A stretch of DNA of 64,000 bases from positions 496,001 through 560,000 of the forward strand of contig NZ_QEQL01000001.1 in the NCBI RefSeq assembly GCF_003097135.1. The letters are read 5' to 3'. Made by a program: the position numbers and the translations under genes. The DNA comes from Pseudomonas sp. URIL14HWK12:I12. Lineage in GTDB: Bacteria; Pseudomonadota; Gammaproteobacteria; Pseudomonadales; Pseudomonadaceae. A model generated the notes under the pieces. The model saw nothing but the letters and a program-made list of their open reading frames with translations, was not told the DNA's origin and ran no database searches. Positions 49,307 to 58,907 of the stretch are shown in pieces (position 1 is the first letter of the stretch; every line of letters starts with the position of its first letter).

Positions 49307-52300
49307 TCAAAGCCCCAGATAGATGGCTTCCACCCCATTGGGATGGAAAACGCGCAACGCGGTGTTGGTAAGCTGTAGCCTCCCGCCGCCGGCCACGTTC
49401 CCGTTGATCTCGTACAGGCCATCCTTGGTCATGCGCCAGCCCGTCTGCCCGGCCACGAAGTTGGTGGACTGCAAGGCTTCGGCGATCTTGGCCATGGTCA
49501 GCGTGCCGTCGGCAATGAAGGCCTGGCTGATGAACACCTGGCCGTTCTGCACCACGAAAGGCGTGAAGCTGGTCCCGCCCTCCAGGGTGCTCACGACTGC
49601 GAAGCGGTCGGCCGACACCAGAAACTGGCTCTGCAATCCAGTCTCGGTGTTCTCGATGCCCAAGCCTATGCCGGCGGCGACATAACGCCCGTCCTGCGTC
49701 AGCTGCATCTTTACCGACCACATCGTCTGCAGCTTGCCGTCGGTACCGGCCTGAGCCTCACTGACCTGCTTGATCACCGCCTCGTTGTCGCCGGCGCGTG
49801 CTTCCAGCTGCTCGAAGTGCCGCGCGGTGGCGCCTTCGTTGGTGGCGATCGTCTCCTGAATGTCGGTGATCCGGGCATTCAGGTTGTCACCCACCTCAGC
49901 CTCGAGCTGCACCATGCGTTGCGCCAGCGCTTCGTCGGCGGTCGCGCGGGTCTTCGACTCCTCAGTGATCTTGGCCTGCGCTTGCCAGCCCTGCACGGCA
50001 TCATCCATGTCGCCGTTGCCGTCGTCGTCCCGGTAGGCCGCTTGCAGGCCGCGTACCTGGGATGCGGTGGCGGTGATTTGCCCGTCGAGCTCCTCAATAT
50101 CGGTACTGTTGCGATCGACCTGCTGCGCCAGGCCGTTGGCCGTTTCCAAAACCTCGCCCACGTCGCGCCAGTAGGCAGCGTTCGGCGGAGGGGTCTCCAC
50201 CGGCACCGCCTGTGCAGCCTGGTAGATCCGGCCGCCGTCGATGACGATCTCGCCCTTGCCGTAGGTCTTTTCCGGGTTGTACGCCGACAGGCTGTCGAAG
50301 GCGTCGATCTGGTCCTGCAAGCCTTCGAGCATGTTGGCCAGGTCCTTGCCCAGCTCGGTTTCACCGATCTGGCCGGCTAGGTAGTCAAGGATAGGGCCAG
50401 CATCGGCGCCGGACATCCCCATCACTCCACCCCCAGTTGGGTACCAAGGGCCGACGTTGCCAGTGCGGTCGATCAAGCGCGCCCAGAAGAAGAAGCGCAC
50501 GCCTGCCGACAGCCCTTGGAGCAGGTACTCGGCCTGAGGGTAAGCCAGGTCGCTGAGCTTTGTCGCGTCGTCCCGGCTGGTGGTGGTGCTGTACCAGATC
50601 TCGGTCCGCTGTGTGTCCTCTGCACCAGGCGGGAAAGTCCACTTCAGCTGGATACCGAAGACTTGGCCGAGCGCAGTCAGGCTGGCAACCGCCGGAGGCA
50701 GCCCCTCCTTTCCGTTCAGGCGGGTCAGTACCGACTCGCGCCACGTGGACGACACGTCGAAGGCGCTCACCGCGCGCACGCGCGCCAAGTAGGACCCGGC
50801 GTAAATGCCTGCGATATCGACGTTGGTAGTGCCGGTGCGCTGCACCTTGATCCAGTTGCCGCTGTCCTTGCGCCACTCCACGTCATAGCCCACTGCGCCA
50901 TCCACTGCCGGCCAGGCGATCGTCATGGTGCTGACAGCCAGGCCTTGGTCGATAGCGTAGGTCGACGACAGCGTGATGCTGGCCGGCGCCGGCACCGTGG
51001 TGACGGGAATGGCGCTGATCGGCCGCTGCTCGAGCCTGGCACCGCTGTCGATGTGGTCGAATTTGCTGGGCTCATACTGCAGGGCGGTGATATCGACTTT
51101 GCCGTCGGCGTTGCGCTTTACGGTGAGCACCCGGTAGAGCGGGATTGCCAGGTCGTCGGCATCCAGCGCCCAGGCCAACTGCGCCGCCGGCGCCTCGCTG
51201 TAGGCAGTAGTTACTGTAATGACCCGCCCCGCCACGCTGCGCACAGTGCGCGCCTGCGCTTGGCCGCTAGGCAGGTTGATGATCAGCCGATCGCCGGCCT
51301 TGGCCAGGGTGCCGCGATCAAGTGTCACCGTGGTGGCTGTGGCCGCTGAGATCCGCCCGCCTACCTGCCGCCCCGCCAGCAGCGAGTCAGCAACTGGAAT
51401 GATGAAGCCTGGCAGCGGAATGCTGCCCTCCATTCCGGTCGAGAACGCGACGGTACGGTCCTGGTTGTTGCTCATCACCACCCAATTACCGCGGCGCTGT
51501 GCCTCGGAAGCACGCGTGCACCCGATGGCGCTCAGCTCGGTGGGCTTGTCGCCGTAGCGGCGCTGCAATTCGGTGTCAGCGTAGACGGTTACGTCGGTGT
51601 CGTAATTGTTCTGGGGGTTGTCGTAGCTCACCAGCGCCCGGGTATAGCGGGTTTTCACCGAAGCGCTGCCGTAGCTGAACTTGCCGTCGACGACGTTGGC
51701 GCGGGTGAACACGTAGTCGATGTCTTGAGCGCGCGGCATGTCGGCCTGCATCACCAGCTGGCCCTGAGCCCAATACGTCATGCCACGGTAGATCGCCGAG
51801 ATGTCACGCAGCAGCGACCAGGCATCAGCCTTGCCCTGCAGGTTCATGTCGCATAGAAAGCGCGGCTCCTGGCCGCCCAGGCCATCGGAAACCAACTGGT
51901 CGCAGTATTGCGCGATCCGGTACAGCTCCCACTTATCGACCATCCAGGCCTTGATGCGTTTGCCCAAGCCGAAACGGTCCTGAGTGCATATGCCAAAAGT
52001 GATCCAGGCCGGGTTGTTGGTCCAGGCCTCCTTCAAAGAACCATCCCAGATGCCGGTATAGGTGCGGCTGTCCGGGTCGTAGTTGCTCGGCACCTGCCAC
52101 CGGCGGCCGCGGGCCCTCACCGTCACTGCGGGGATATTGGTGAACTGCTCCGCGTCGAACTCAATGTAGAGCAGCGCCGTATTGGGGTAACGCAGCTTGG
52201 CGTCGATCACTTCGGTGTAACCCGCCAGCAGCATGGTATCGGCGATGCGGTTGCTGTTCTGGTTGGCGGTGAGCCGGCGCACACGGATCTGCCAGCCGCT

Positions 52301-52858
52301 GGTGGCCTTAGGCAGGTCGATGCGGCGCGATCGCTCGTACCGAGTGGTGGTCTTGCCGTCTACCGCCTCGCTCAGCACCTGCTGGAATGCGCCACCGTCA
52401 GTGGCTACGTCGATGGCGTAGGCTATGCGGTAACCGCCCACGTTACCCTCGTTGTCCTGCTGCTGGAGCGCTGGCCAGGCCAAACGAACACGAACAGCGG
52501 AAAGCTGGCTGTTGGTCAGCGAGCGCACCCAGGCGCTTTCGCTGCGCAACTCGACGTTCACCGTAGTCTCGTTCTCAACCGAGGGGATACCCGGGATGTA
52601 GCTCTGCTCGACGCTGCCCGGGCGCCACTCCCACTTCACACCGGGGAAGTTCACGTTGCCACCGGCATCAGCGATCGGCGTGTTGTCCAGATAGATGTCC
52701 TGATTCGTCGGCGTGCCGTCGAATTCGCCCTCGCCCACAGCGATCAGGATCTTGGCCAGGTTGGTGGAGCGCAGGCTGTCGGAGGCCTCGTAGGGCTCCT
52801 TGGCCTTGCTGCTGCCGCCTTTGGCGCCGTGGATTTCAATGCGTTCGGCCGCGCCCAT
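49307..52858 (-). CDS. Tail tip / host-specificity protein (lambda gpJ-like)
   Basis: An 1,183-residue central tail-fibre protein. The N-terminal hub region (SLRSTNLAKILIAVGEGEFDG ... IYLDNTPI) is characteristic of gpJ. It is followed by the base-plate hub, fibronectin-type III modules in the middle (about 610-800: VTTVPAPASITLSSTYAID ... VDGAVGYDVEWRKDSG) and a C-terminal coiled-coil/DUF-type region (about 860-1,183). It determines host range by receptor binding. The gene order gpM-L-K-I-J upstream is as in lambda. A terminator plus strong SD precedes it. Confidence 0.93.
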   Translation of the reverse strand: MGAAERIEIHGAKGGSSKAKEPYEASDSLRSTNLAKILIAVGEGEFDGTPTNQDIYLDNTPIADAGGNVNFPGVKWEWRPGSVEQSYIPGIPSVENETTVNVELRSESAWVRSLTNSQLSAVRVRLAWPALQQQDNEGNVGGYRIAYAIDVATDGGAFQQVLSEAVDGKTTTRYERSRRIDLPKATSGWQIRVRRLTANQNSNRIADTMLLAGYTEVIDAKLRYPNTALLYIEFDAEQFTNIPAVTVRARGRRWQVPSNYDPDSRTYTGIWDGSLKEAWTNNPAWITFGICTQDRFGLGKRIKAWMVDKWELYRIAQYCDQLVSDGLGGQEPRFLCDMNLQGKADAWSLLRDISAIYRGMTYWAQGQLVMQADMPRAQDIDYVFTRANVVDGKFSYGSASVKTRYTRALVSYDNPQNNYDTDVTVYADTELQRRYGDKPTELSAIGCTRASEAQRRGNWVVMSNNQDRTVAFSTGMEGSIPLPGFIIPVADSLLAGRQVGGRISAATATTVTLDRGTLAKAGDRLIINLPSGQAQARTVRSVAGRVITVTTAYSEAPAAQLAWALDADDLAIPLYRVLTVKRNADGKVDITALQYEPSKFDHIDSGARLEQRPISAIPVTTVPAPASITLSSTYAIDQGLAVSTMTIAWPAVDGAVGYDVEWRKDSGNWIKVQRTGTTNVDIAGIYAGSYLARVRAVSAFDVSSTWRESVLTRLNGKEGLPPAVASLTALGQVFGIQLKWTFPPGAEDTQRTEIWYSTTTSRDDATKLSDLAYPQAEYLLQGLSAGVRFFFWARLIDRTGNVGPWYPTGGGVMGMSGADAGPILDYLAGQIGETELGKDLANMLEGLQDQIDAFDSLSAYNPEKTYGKGEIVIDGGRIYQAAQAVPVETPPPNAAYWRDVGEVLETANGLAQQVDRNSTDIEELDGQITATASQVRGLQAAYRDDDGNGDMDDAVQGWQAQAKITEESKTRATADEALAQRMVQLEAEVGDNLNARITDIQETIATNEGATARHFEQLEARAGDNEAVIKQVSEAQAGTDGKLQTMWSVKMQLTQDGRYVAAGIGLGIENTETGLQSQFLVSADRFAVVSTLEGGTSFTPFVVQNGQVFISQAFIADGTLTMAKIAEALQSTNFVAGQTGWRMTKDGLYEINGNVAGGGRLQLTNTALRVFHPNGVEAIYLGL

Positions 52859-52874
52859 GCTTTTCTCCAGGCAT

Positions 52875-52897
52875 AAAAAAACCGCCCGGAGGCGGTT
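52875..52897 (-). terminator. Terminator before gpJ
   Basis: Minus strand: ACCGCC / GGCGGT with a 4-nt loop, followed by a run of T and then by CTGGAGAAAAGC-ATG, the SD of the gpJ gene. Confidence 0.75.
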
Positions 52898-52914
52898 GTG
52901 TGCGGATGTTCAGA

Positions 52915-53484
52915 TCAGGTCTTGTCTTCGGCGTAAATCGACGCCGAGATAATCGCCCCACCCCACCGGCGCTCACCGATGCAGATGGGTACCGGGTTGC
53001 CGCTTGCGGTGGTGTTCTTGGCGCTGCCGAAGGCGTAGCTGGGCAGGTTTTCCGGTGAGGCGCTTTGTCTTAGCCCAGAGGCCTGGGGGCTGAGCATTTG
53101 GATCACGCCGCCGACCGCCAGCCCCGCTCCCAGCTGTACAGCCCAGGCCTGTCCGAAGTACGTGCCAGCCACGATCAGGACTGCGCCGATCACCGTTTGT
53201 AGGATGCCTGCGCGCTTGCTGCCAGCCAGAACTGGCACGATGCGCAGTTCTCGAGTACCTCCCAGGGCGAACGCATCATCGTTGACGTTGGCTCGGTTGC
53301 GGAAAATAGCAAACCGCATGCCGAGGCGGTCAAGGCGCCTGATTTCCGCCTCGAAGCCTGCAAGCGTTGCGTTAAGCGCCTTGAAGACTTCCCAAGATTG
53401 CCCTGAGTCCAGGTGCCGCTCATGGGTCCGGCCGAACTTTCGCGCCAGCGGGCCGGATAGCTTGATGCTGACAGTGCAAGACAC
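52915..53484 (-). CDS. Tail assembly protein (lambda gpI-like)
   Basis: A 189-residue protein with the N-terminal ubiquitin-like half (VSIKLSGPLARKFGRTHERHLDSGQSWEVFKALNATLAGF), a Gly/Ala-rich hydrophobic middle (TVIGAVLIVAGTYFG ... LGAGLAVGGVIQML) and a C-terminal PSYAFGSAKNT region, all as in gpI. It acts in tail-tip assembly between gpK and gpJ. Confidence 0.9.
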   Translation of the reverse strand: MSCTVSIKLSGPLARKFGRTHERHLDSGQSWEVFKALNATLAGFEAEIRRLDRLGMRFAIFRNRANVNDDAFALGGTRELRIVPVLAGSKRAGILQTVIGAVLIVAGTYFGQAWAVQLGAGLAVGGVIQMLSPQASGLRQSASPENLPSYAFGSAKNTTASGNPVPICIGERRWGGAIISASIYAEDKT

Positions 53485-53496
53485 GGTTGACTCCTG

Positions 53497-54252
53497 TTAA
53501 ACGGAAGATATTTGCCGTAGCACTAGGCGCGTACGGTCGAACCAAGGCCCACCGTAGATAATGATCTCGCTGGGCCGCCCGTACAGGTGATGCAGCAGGA
53601 ACGGACCAGCGCCGTGCACGGCAGAATCCTCGCCGGGAAGGCCAGGATCACTGCCTAGGTAGATTCCGGCATGGTTCGGGTGCACGGTGCGCCCGATCGT
53701 CATGACCACCAGGTCCCCGCGCTTAGGCTGATCAACCCGCACGAACCCGGCGTCTGCATAGCGATCTTCGTAGTGGCTCGGACCGTCCGCCCTTTCCCAC
53801 CATCCATCCTCGCGATCGTAGGCGGGAAACTCCACGCCCATCTCGCGCTGATACCAGTCGGCACACACTTGCCAGCAGTCCCAGGCGCCGTGCACGAACG
53901 GGCGCCCCAGCAGCGGCGTGCTGCCGGCGGGCACAATCGTGCGCAAGTCACCCTCTGGCCAGGACAGAATGTGCCAGGGCAGGCCTGAGGCCTCGCACAT
54001 CGCCAGGTCGCGCGGCGAAGGCCGGCTCGTAGCGTCGGGGTGGCTGTGCACCACCGCGATGATCTCGCCCTGGTCCTCGGCTGCCGCATAGGCCCCGGGC
54101 GCGATGCAGAACTCCTCGGTCGCCTGGGCGGCAGTGTTCTCGCACGGCAAGTACCGCTGTTTGCGTCCGATCTTCAGCACCAGGCCGCAGCACTCGCGCG
54201 GATACACCTCCGCTGCGTGGGCCTGGATGGCCTCCAGGAGTTGTTTCTGCAT
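53497..54252 (-). CDS. Tail tip peptidase (lambda gpK-like; JAB/MPN + NlpC/P60)
   Basis: A 251-residue two-domain protein. Residues about 1-105 form a JAB/MPN metalloprotease domain (ECCGLVL, then VVHSHPDATSRPSPRD with the HxH zinc ligands). Residues about 110-240 form an NlpC/P60 domain (AWDCWQVCADWY with the catalytic Cys, His in HPNHAGIYLG). This fusion is diagnostic of gpK, which is required for tail tip assembly and probably opens peptidoglycan on DNA entry. Confidence 0.93.
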   Translation of the reverse strand: MQKQLLEAIQAHAAEVYPRECCGLVLKIGRKQRYLPCENTAAQATEEFCIAPGAYAAAEDQGEIIAVVHSHPDATSRPSPRDLAMCEASGLPWHILSWPEGDLRTIVPAGSTPLLGRPFVHGAWDCWQVCADWYQREMGVEFPAYDREDGWWERADGPSHYEDRYADAGFVRVDQPKRGDLVVMTIGRTVHPNHAGIYLGSDPGLPGEDSAVHGAGPFLLHHLYGRPSEIIIYGGPWFDRTRLVLRQISSV

Positions 54253-54254
54253 GG

Positions 54255-55004
54255 TCAGCTCCTGGCGATCAGGGATACGGCGGGAAAGCCGCCAAACGGC
54301 AGCTCGTTGCCCTCACCGAAGCGGGGGATACATCCTCGACCGAGCGTGGCATCGCACTGATCCTTCTCGGGGTCGTCGGTCAGCGCGCCATCCCTGTCGC
54401 GGTAGGGTCCGGTGTAGCCGCAGTTCGGGCCCCGGTAACCACCAGTCAGGCACCAGTGGCAGAGCGTCGTCATCTGTCTGCCGACTATCTCGTTGCCCAC
54501 GTCGCCCGGGCTGGCCAGCTCCCAGGTGACCGATTCGCCGTCCTCGTTGGTCTTCTGGTCGATGTACCAGACCTCGATCGATTCCTGGGTCGGGTCTGCC
54601 TCCGGGTTGCCGTCCGGGAAATTCTCAGCGTCGAGGTAGGTGCCGAGCGTGTGCCGCATCGTTAGCTTGAACTCGAGCAGGTCCGAAAACGCCAGGCACA
54701 GGGCCGTGATGCGGCCATTGACGTTGCCGGCGGAGAAGGTCGGCCGCACGGCCGTGCCATTCCCGTTCGCCTCAACGCCATCCAGCTGCACCGGCCAGGC
54801 GGCGTACTCGTTGCCCTGCCACAAGACCGGCTTGGCCGGTAACTGATCGGCATCGGCGCCGGCGGCGAGCAGCTCCTCCGGCGTGTGCGGGATCGCATGG
54901 CCGTGGAAGCGCAGAACATCGGCGCCGTAGTCGCTACCGTCGAGCTCGAACAACAATACCTCGCTGCCAGGCTCAAGCGTCTGGATTTCTCGAATTAGTG
55001 TCAT
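54255..55004 (-). CDS. Minor tail protein L (lambda gpL-like)
   Basis: A 249-residue protein from the ATG at 55004; upstream in-frame codons belong to the gpM gene region. Family features are LEPGSEVLLFELDGS near the start and C-terminal cysteines (CHWCLTGGYRGPNCGYTGPY ... CDATLGRGCIPRFG) that bind an Fe-S cluster in lambda gpL. It is separated from gpK by 2 nt. Confidence 0.92.
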   Translation of the reverse strand: MTLIREIQTLEPGSEVLLFELDGSDYGADVLRFHGHAIPHTPEELLAAGADADQLPAKPVLWQGNEYAAWPVQLDGVEANGNGTAVRPTFSAGNVNGRITALCLAFSDLLEFKLTMRHTLGTYLDAENFPDGNPEADPTQESIEVWYIDQKTNEDGESVTWELASPGDVGNEIVGRQMTTLCHWCLTGGYRGPNCGYTGPYRDRDGALTDDPEKDQCDATLGRGCIPRFGEGNELPFGGFPAVSLIARS

Positions 55005-55011
55005 GGCTGCT

Positions 55012-55350
55012 CTAGGGGTGGAAGGCTTGCTTGAAGGTGGCGGTAAGCTTGAATACGCCGCCCCCCATGGGCGTGGGCTTGGGGTCCGTGCACCTGTACA
55101 GTCCCAATTCCCCCAAAGGGTTCGTCCAAAGGAAGGCTCTGGCGCCACCGTGCCGGTCAAGGAAATTCAGGATTTCCAGCATCTTGGCCTTCGGCGCAGT
55201 GTGGGTGATGGGAAAGGATTGCTCCTTGTTGTTCGGCCCATCCCCCGCCGTCTGGGTGTATCCATCGCCGAACTGGATAATGCGCACACGGTAGGTGATT
55301 TCTCCTGCGTCACCGGTTTGCACCGGCCAGGTGAACGTTTCAATCGCCAT
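55012..55350 (-). CDS. Minor tail protein M (lambda gpM-like)
   Basis: A 112-residue protein (MAIETFTWPVQTGDAGEITYRVRIIQFGDGYTQ...). The FGDGYTQ motif and the FLDRHGGARAFLWTNPLGE segment identify the gpM family. The start at 55350 directly follows the tape-measure stop and has GAGGA 9 nt upstream; an ATG at 55359 is too close to that SD. Confidence 0.92.
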   Translation of the reverse strand: MAIETFTWPVQTGDAGEITYRVRIIQFGDGYTQTAGDGPNNKEQSFPITHTAPKAKMLEILNFLDRHGGARAFLWTNPLGELGLYRCTDPKPTPMGGGVFKLTATFKQAFHP

Positions 55351-55351
55351 A

Positions 55352-58300
55352 TCAGGCATTCCTCGTTTGGCGATAGCTGGTGCCGCCCGCGCGCCAGGAA
55401 TCAGCGACTGCCTTCTCAGCTACGGCTTGCATCTGCTGTTGAAGGCTCTTCTGCAACTGCGCTTGGTCAATCTGGCCAACACCCTGTCCTTGATCGCCGA
55501 CCGTCACCGGAGCGTAGACCGAGACGCTTAGGCCTCCCGACGCCTGCCTAGCGACCATAGGCGCCGTTGCCGAACCTACATACCCGCCATCGGCATAGCC
55601 TCGGGCGTTGATGCCCAGCAGGTAATCCTTCATGCCTGGCTGGCTCACCACCTCCTTGCGGATCACCACTTCGCCGCCGTGAACGATGCCCTTGGCCTCG
55701 TACTTGCCGCCGTCACCGGTGTAGCCGCCGGCGGAGTAAGCGGAACCCGCCCAGTTGGCATATGCGCTGCCGGTGTAGCCCGCAGCCGTACTGCCGGCCG
55801 ACGCAGTCGCTCCGCCGCTAAATACGGAACCCAGCGCGCTACCGCCTATGGCGCTGAATACGCTTGATGCAGCTGCTTGGACTGCCATCTTTGCCAGCAT
55901 CTTCGCGAAGCTGACAGCAACATCCCCAAAGCTCTCATCGGCCCCAAAAGCCCAATCGACCGTGGCATCCGTCAGCCCATCGAACAGGCTGGTGAACGCG
56001 GTTCTCATCTGTCCAGTGACGTTGAGCGCAGTGTCCCGGTAGTTCTGCCATGCCGCATTCGCACCTGTTAGCCACTCACTTTGCGCCGCAGTGATATCGC
56101 TGTAGTTTTTCTTGATCTGGGCGGTGGCCGCCTCGTTTTCCTCGGCCAACGCTTTCTCACGCGGACCGACCTCCTGGTCGATATCCGCCTGAGATTTGCC
56201 GCGCAACGCCGCATCGCTGCGCTGGTTTGCCAACTCGCGAGCCTGCTGAGCGTACCTGTCAGCCTGGGCATTGAGCTCCCTGGCCAGCGCGTTCTGCCGA
56301 TCGCCCATGCCAAGGCCGATCACTGCGCGCTCGCCGGCCTTTCTCAGCGCTTCAGTTTGCAGGTTGAGAGCTGAAACATACGAGTTGAGGCTTGCGGCCT
56401 GGGTGGCAACCCGCGTCCGCTCGTTCTCCGCCAGCACCTGCATCTGCGAGTCGTAGGCCTTCGCCGCCTTGATCTGCTCAGCGCGCGCATCGTCGATCTT
56501 CTGGCCGATCTGGATACGCTGGGTTGCGGTGGTGCTGCTCTTGTCCTTGACGGCCTCGAGCGCCTTGATCTCGGCATCGTAAGCGTCGTTGACCTGCTCC
56601 TTCTCCGCACGCAAGAGAGTCGTGCGCTGGGCGTAGTAGTCCTGGGCGCTGACGATGCCAGCTTTCTGCTGCGCCTCCAGCTCGCGCTGGCTATTGGCGT
56701 AATCGGAAACTAGTGCCTTGAGGGCGTTCTGTGCCGAGTTGTAACCGGTTAGGTCCACGGCGCTCGCGGCCGTTTTAGGGTCCTTGAACTTGTCTGCCGC
56801 TTGCTTGCGCAGGTATTCAACGTCCTGATCGCTGACGTCGTAGCCCTGTGCCCGGGCTTTCGCCACCTTGCGACTTACCTCCTCGAGTGCAGTGGCAAGC
56901 TGCTGAGCCTTGGGCACCGCCGTTTTCAGCTCGGTCGTGATCCAGTCGAAAGCCGACGCACCCGCTTTGCTGTTCTGGGTGGCGAACATCTCCCGCCGCG
57001 CCTTCTCAGCGCGATCTACTTCCGCCTGAAGCCCTGCGGCCCACTCGGGGTCGCCGGCTGCTCTACCGCCGCCGAACTGGGCCAGGATGGGGTTTGTGTT
57101 GTTGATCCTGTTGGCCAACTTCTGCATTTTCTGCTCGAAGCTGTCCTCCCGGCCGATATCGAGGAAGGCATCCCAGGCACCCTTGGCCATATCGCCGGCG
57201 CCCTTCCAAGCCGTTTCGATGAGGCCAATATCTTCCTCGGCTTTATCGGCGCGTGTAGTCAGTGCTTCGGCATAGGCTTGCTCAGCAACGTTCGCCGCTC
57301 CGACCGTATCACCACGGTGCTGGAGAGCCTCGATCTGCTGGAATACCGATGCGGTGAGATACCCCATCGAATCGTTGAGCTGCAGGGAGGCTTTGACGGG
57401 GTCGTCTGCCAGCTTGGCGAACTCAGCAACCGTCTCGCTCACTGCCTTCCCGGTCGCCGACTGCATTTTGAGTGCCGCCTTAGCGATCAGCTCGAAGTTG
57501 TCAGCGGTGAGTTTTCCTGTGCTCGCCAGCTGCGTCAGCACGTCTGCTGCGGCGCCCACGGTACCCACAGACCGGGATACGGCCTGCGCCATGCCTGCCA
57601 ACTGCGTGGAATTGGTACCGGCAGCGTTGCCGGTGAGCACAAGAGCCTTGCGAAACTCGTCTGCCTCGGCCGAGCCCTTGTAATAGGCCACGGCCAGAAC
57701 GCCCACAGCGGCCGCCGCAACAGTGAACGGATTGACCAAGCCGGCGACATACCCGCCCAGGGCTTTGGCCGCCGGCCCGATGCCGCCGAACATGTCTTTG
57801 ATCTGGCCGCCCTGCTGGAGCAGCACGGTCAGCGGTGCCTGGCCACCCTGGAGCGACACCACGATGTCAGTGAACTGCGCAGGCAGGCCGCGCAGCGCCG
57901 CTGCCGTCTGCTTGGCGCTGACGCCGGTCTTCTGCATTGTATCGCCGAGGCGGCCAGTAGATTCCCGGGCCTGGTCCAGCTTGGTTTTGTAGTCGGTGAA
58001 CGTGTCGGCGTCGATCAGCCCCTTCGCTCGGTAGCTCTGAAGCTTGCGCTCCATCTCGTCCAGTCGGCCCAGTGCCGCGACCGTAGGGTCGATCTGGCCA
58101 AGCAGCTTGGCCAGCTCGTCCTTTTCGGTCTTGATGCCAGTGGCAGCCTTGGTGGACGACGCGGCGAGCTGCTGGTTCTGGGCCATGAAGCCCTGGAGCG
58201 ATGCGGTGGCCGCCTGGAAGGCGTTGGCCGAGCTCAGCACTGCAGAACGCAGCCCTTCCATTTGCTGCGTGCTGGCGGCCTGCTGGCTGGTGAGCTGACG

Positions 58301-58585
58301 GAGCTCTGTCACAGCCTGGCCCGACGATGTGACCAAGTCATTCAGCGCCTGGGCGGAATAGGACTGCTTCAGGTTGAGGCTTTGCAGCTCTTGGGCAGCC
58401 TTCGCGGCGCTCTGCGCCATTTCGGTCATCGAGCGCGCTGCGTGCTGCTGCTTCAGGTTGAGCGCAGCCAGTTCCTGGTTGGTGCGGCTGCCGGATTGCA
58501 CCAGCCGATCAAGCTGGTCGGAGGCGGTGCGCGCGCTGTCCGAGTTGATCTCGATCCCAAGCTGGGCGATGGAGCCAATAGTCAT
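55352..58585 (-). CDS. Tail tape measure protein (lambda gpH-like)
   Basis: A 1,077-residue protein. Long N-terminal coiled coils (about 1-240, many AQSAAKAAQEL-type heptads) lead into the tape-measure signature GLPAQFTDIVVSLQGGQAPLTVLLQQGGQ and hydrophobic segments (about 275-310), then further coils to about 900. The C-terminal Gly/Ser/Ala-rich domain has GIVHGGEVVIRKEVV. It sets tail length and occupies the tube lumen. It starts 4 nt after the end of the gpT-like frame. Confidence 0.95.
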   Translation of the reverse strand: MTIGSIAQLGIEINSDSARTASDQLDRLVQSGSRTNQELAALNLKQQHAARSMTEMAQSAAKAAQELQSLNLKQSYSAQALNDLVTSSGQAVTELRQLTSQQAASTQQMEGLRSAVLSSANAFQAATASLQGFMAQNQQLAASSTKAATGIKTEKDELAKLLGQIDPTVAALGRLDEMERKLQSYRAKGLIDADTFTDYKTKLDQARESTGRLGDTMQKTGVSAKQTAAALRGLPAQFTDIVVSLQGGQAPLTVLLQQGGQIKDMFGGIGPAAKALGGYVAGLVNPFTVAAAAVGVLAVAYYKGSAEADEFRKALVLTGNAAGTNSTQLAGMAQAVSRSVGTVGAAADVLTQLASTGKLTADNFELIAKAALKMQSATGKAVSETVAEFAKLADDPVKASLQLNDSMGYLTASVFQQIEALQHRGDTVGAANVAEQAYAEALTTRADKAEEDIGLIETAWKGAGDMAKGAWDAFLDIGREDSFEQKMQKLANRINNTNPILAQFGGGRAAGDPEWAAGLQAEVDRAEKARREMFATQNSKAGASAFDWITTELKTAVPKAQQLATALEEVSRKVAKARAQGYDVSDQDVEYLRKQAADKFKDPKTAASAVDLTGYNSAQNALKALVSDYANSQRELEAQQKAGIVSAQDYYAQRTTLLRAEKEQVNDAYDAEIKALEAVKDKSSTTATQRIQIGQKIDDARAEQIKAAKAYDSQMQVLAENERTRVATQAASLNSYVSALNLQTEALRKAGERAVIGLGMGDRQNALARELNAQADRYAQQARELANQRSDAALRGKSQADIDQEVGPREKALAEENEAATAQIKKNYSDITAAQSEWLTGANAAWQNYRDTALNVTGQMRTAFTSLFDGLTDATVDWAFGADESFGDVAVSFAKMLAKMAVQAAASSVFSAIGGSALGSVFSGGATASAGSTAAGYTGSAYANWAGSAYSAGGYTGDGGKYEAKGIVHGGEVVIRKEVVSQPGMKDYLLGINARGYADGGYVGSATAPMVARQASGGLSVSVYAPVTVGDQGQGVGQIDQAQLQKSLQQQMQAVAEKAVADSWRAGGTSYRQTRNA

Positions 58586-58589
58586 GGGG

Positions 58590-58907
58590 CTATTCCGGTT
58601 TGCTTTCTGCCATGCACGCCAACGCCTCGGCCTCCATCACACGGAGGTCTGAAAATACGCTGGGGCGATCTTTTTTGCGCACCTGGTGGAGCTTGAAGAC
58701 CACGGGCAGCGCGGCGTAGTCCAGCCCGACAGCGCCGCCCATGCCTACCCGCCACTGGGTGGACATGGCATCGAGCACGCAGAAGGCTGGCCAGACATCC
58801 GGCCATATCTCTACCTCGTCGTCGAAGTCACCAGAGGTCAGGCCGAATTTAGCGAGCTGATCGGCAGTAGCCTTCGGCCCGTACAGCGCCCGCGCCGCCT
58901 CGCTCAG
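58590..58907 (-). CDS. gpT-like extension (DUF1799), expressed by -1 frameshift
   Basis: In the -1 frame relative to the gpG gene the sequence continues for about 105 codons (LSEAARALYGPKATADQLAKF ... MSTQWRVGMGGAVGLDYAAL ... ALACMAESKPE). This matches the DUF1799 family that forms the second half of tail assembly chaperones. There is no good start codon at its head; the in-frame ATG at 58766 would cut the domain. It is therefore read as a fusion to gpG through the slippery site at 58913-58907. Confidence 0.85.
   Translation of the reverse strand: MSEAARALYGPKATADQLAKFGLTSGDFDDEVEIWPDVWPAFCVLDAMSTQWRVGMGGAVGLDYAALPVVFKLHQVRKKDRPSVFSDLRVMEAEALACMAESKPE

Noticed and set aside
56801..58696. 631-codon plus-strand frame
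   Set aside because: Antisense to the tape-measure gene; Cys/Arg/Leu-rich with no domain.
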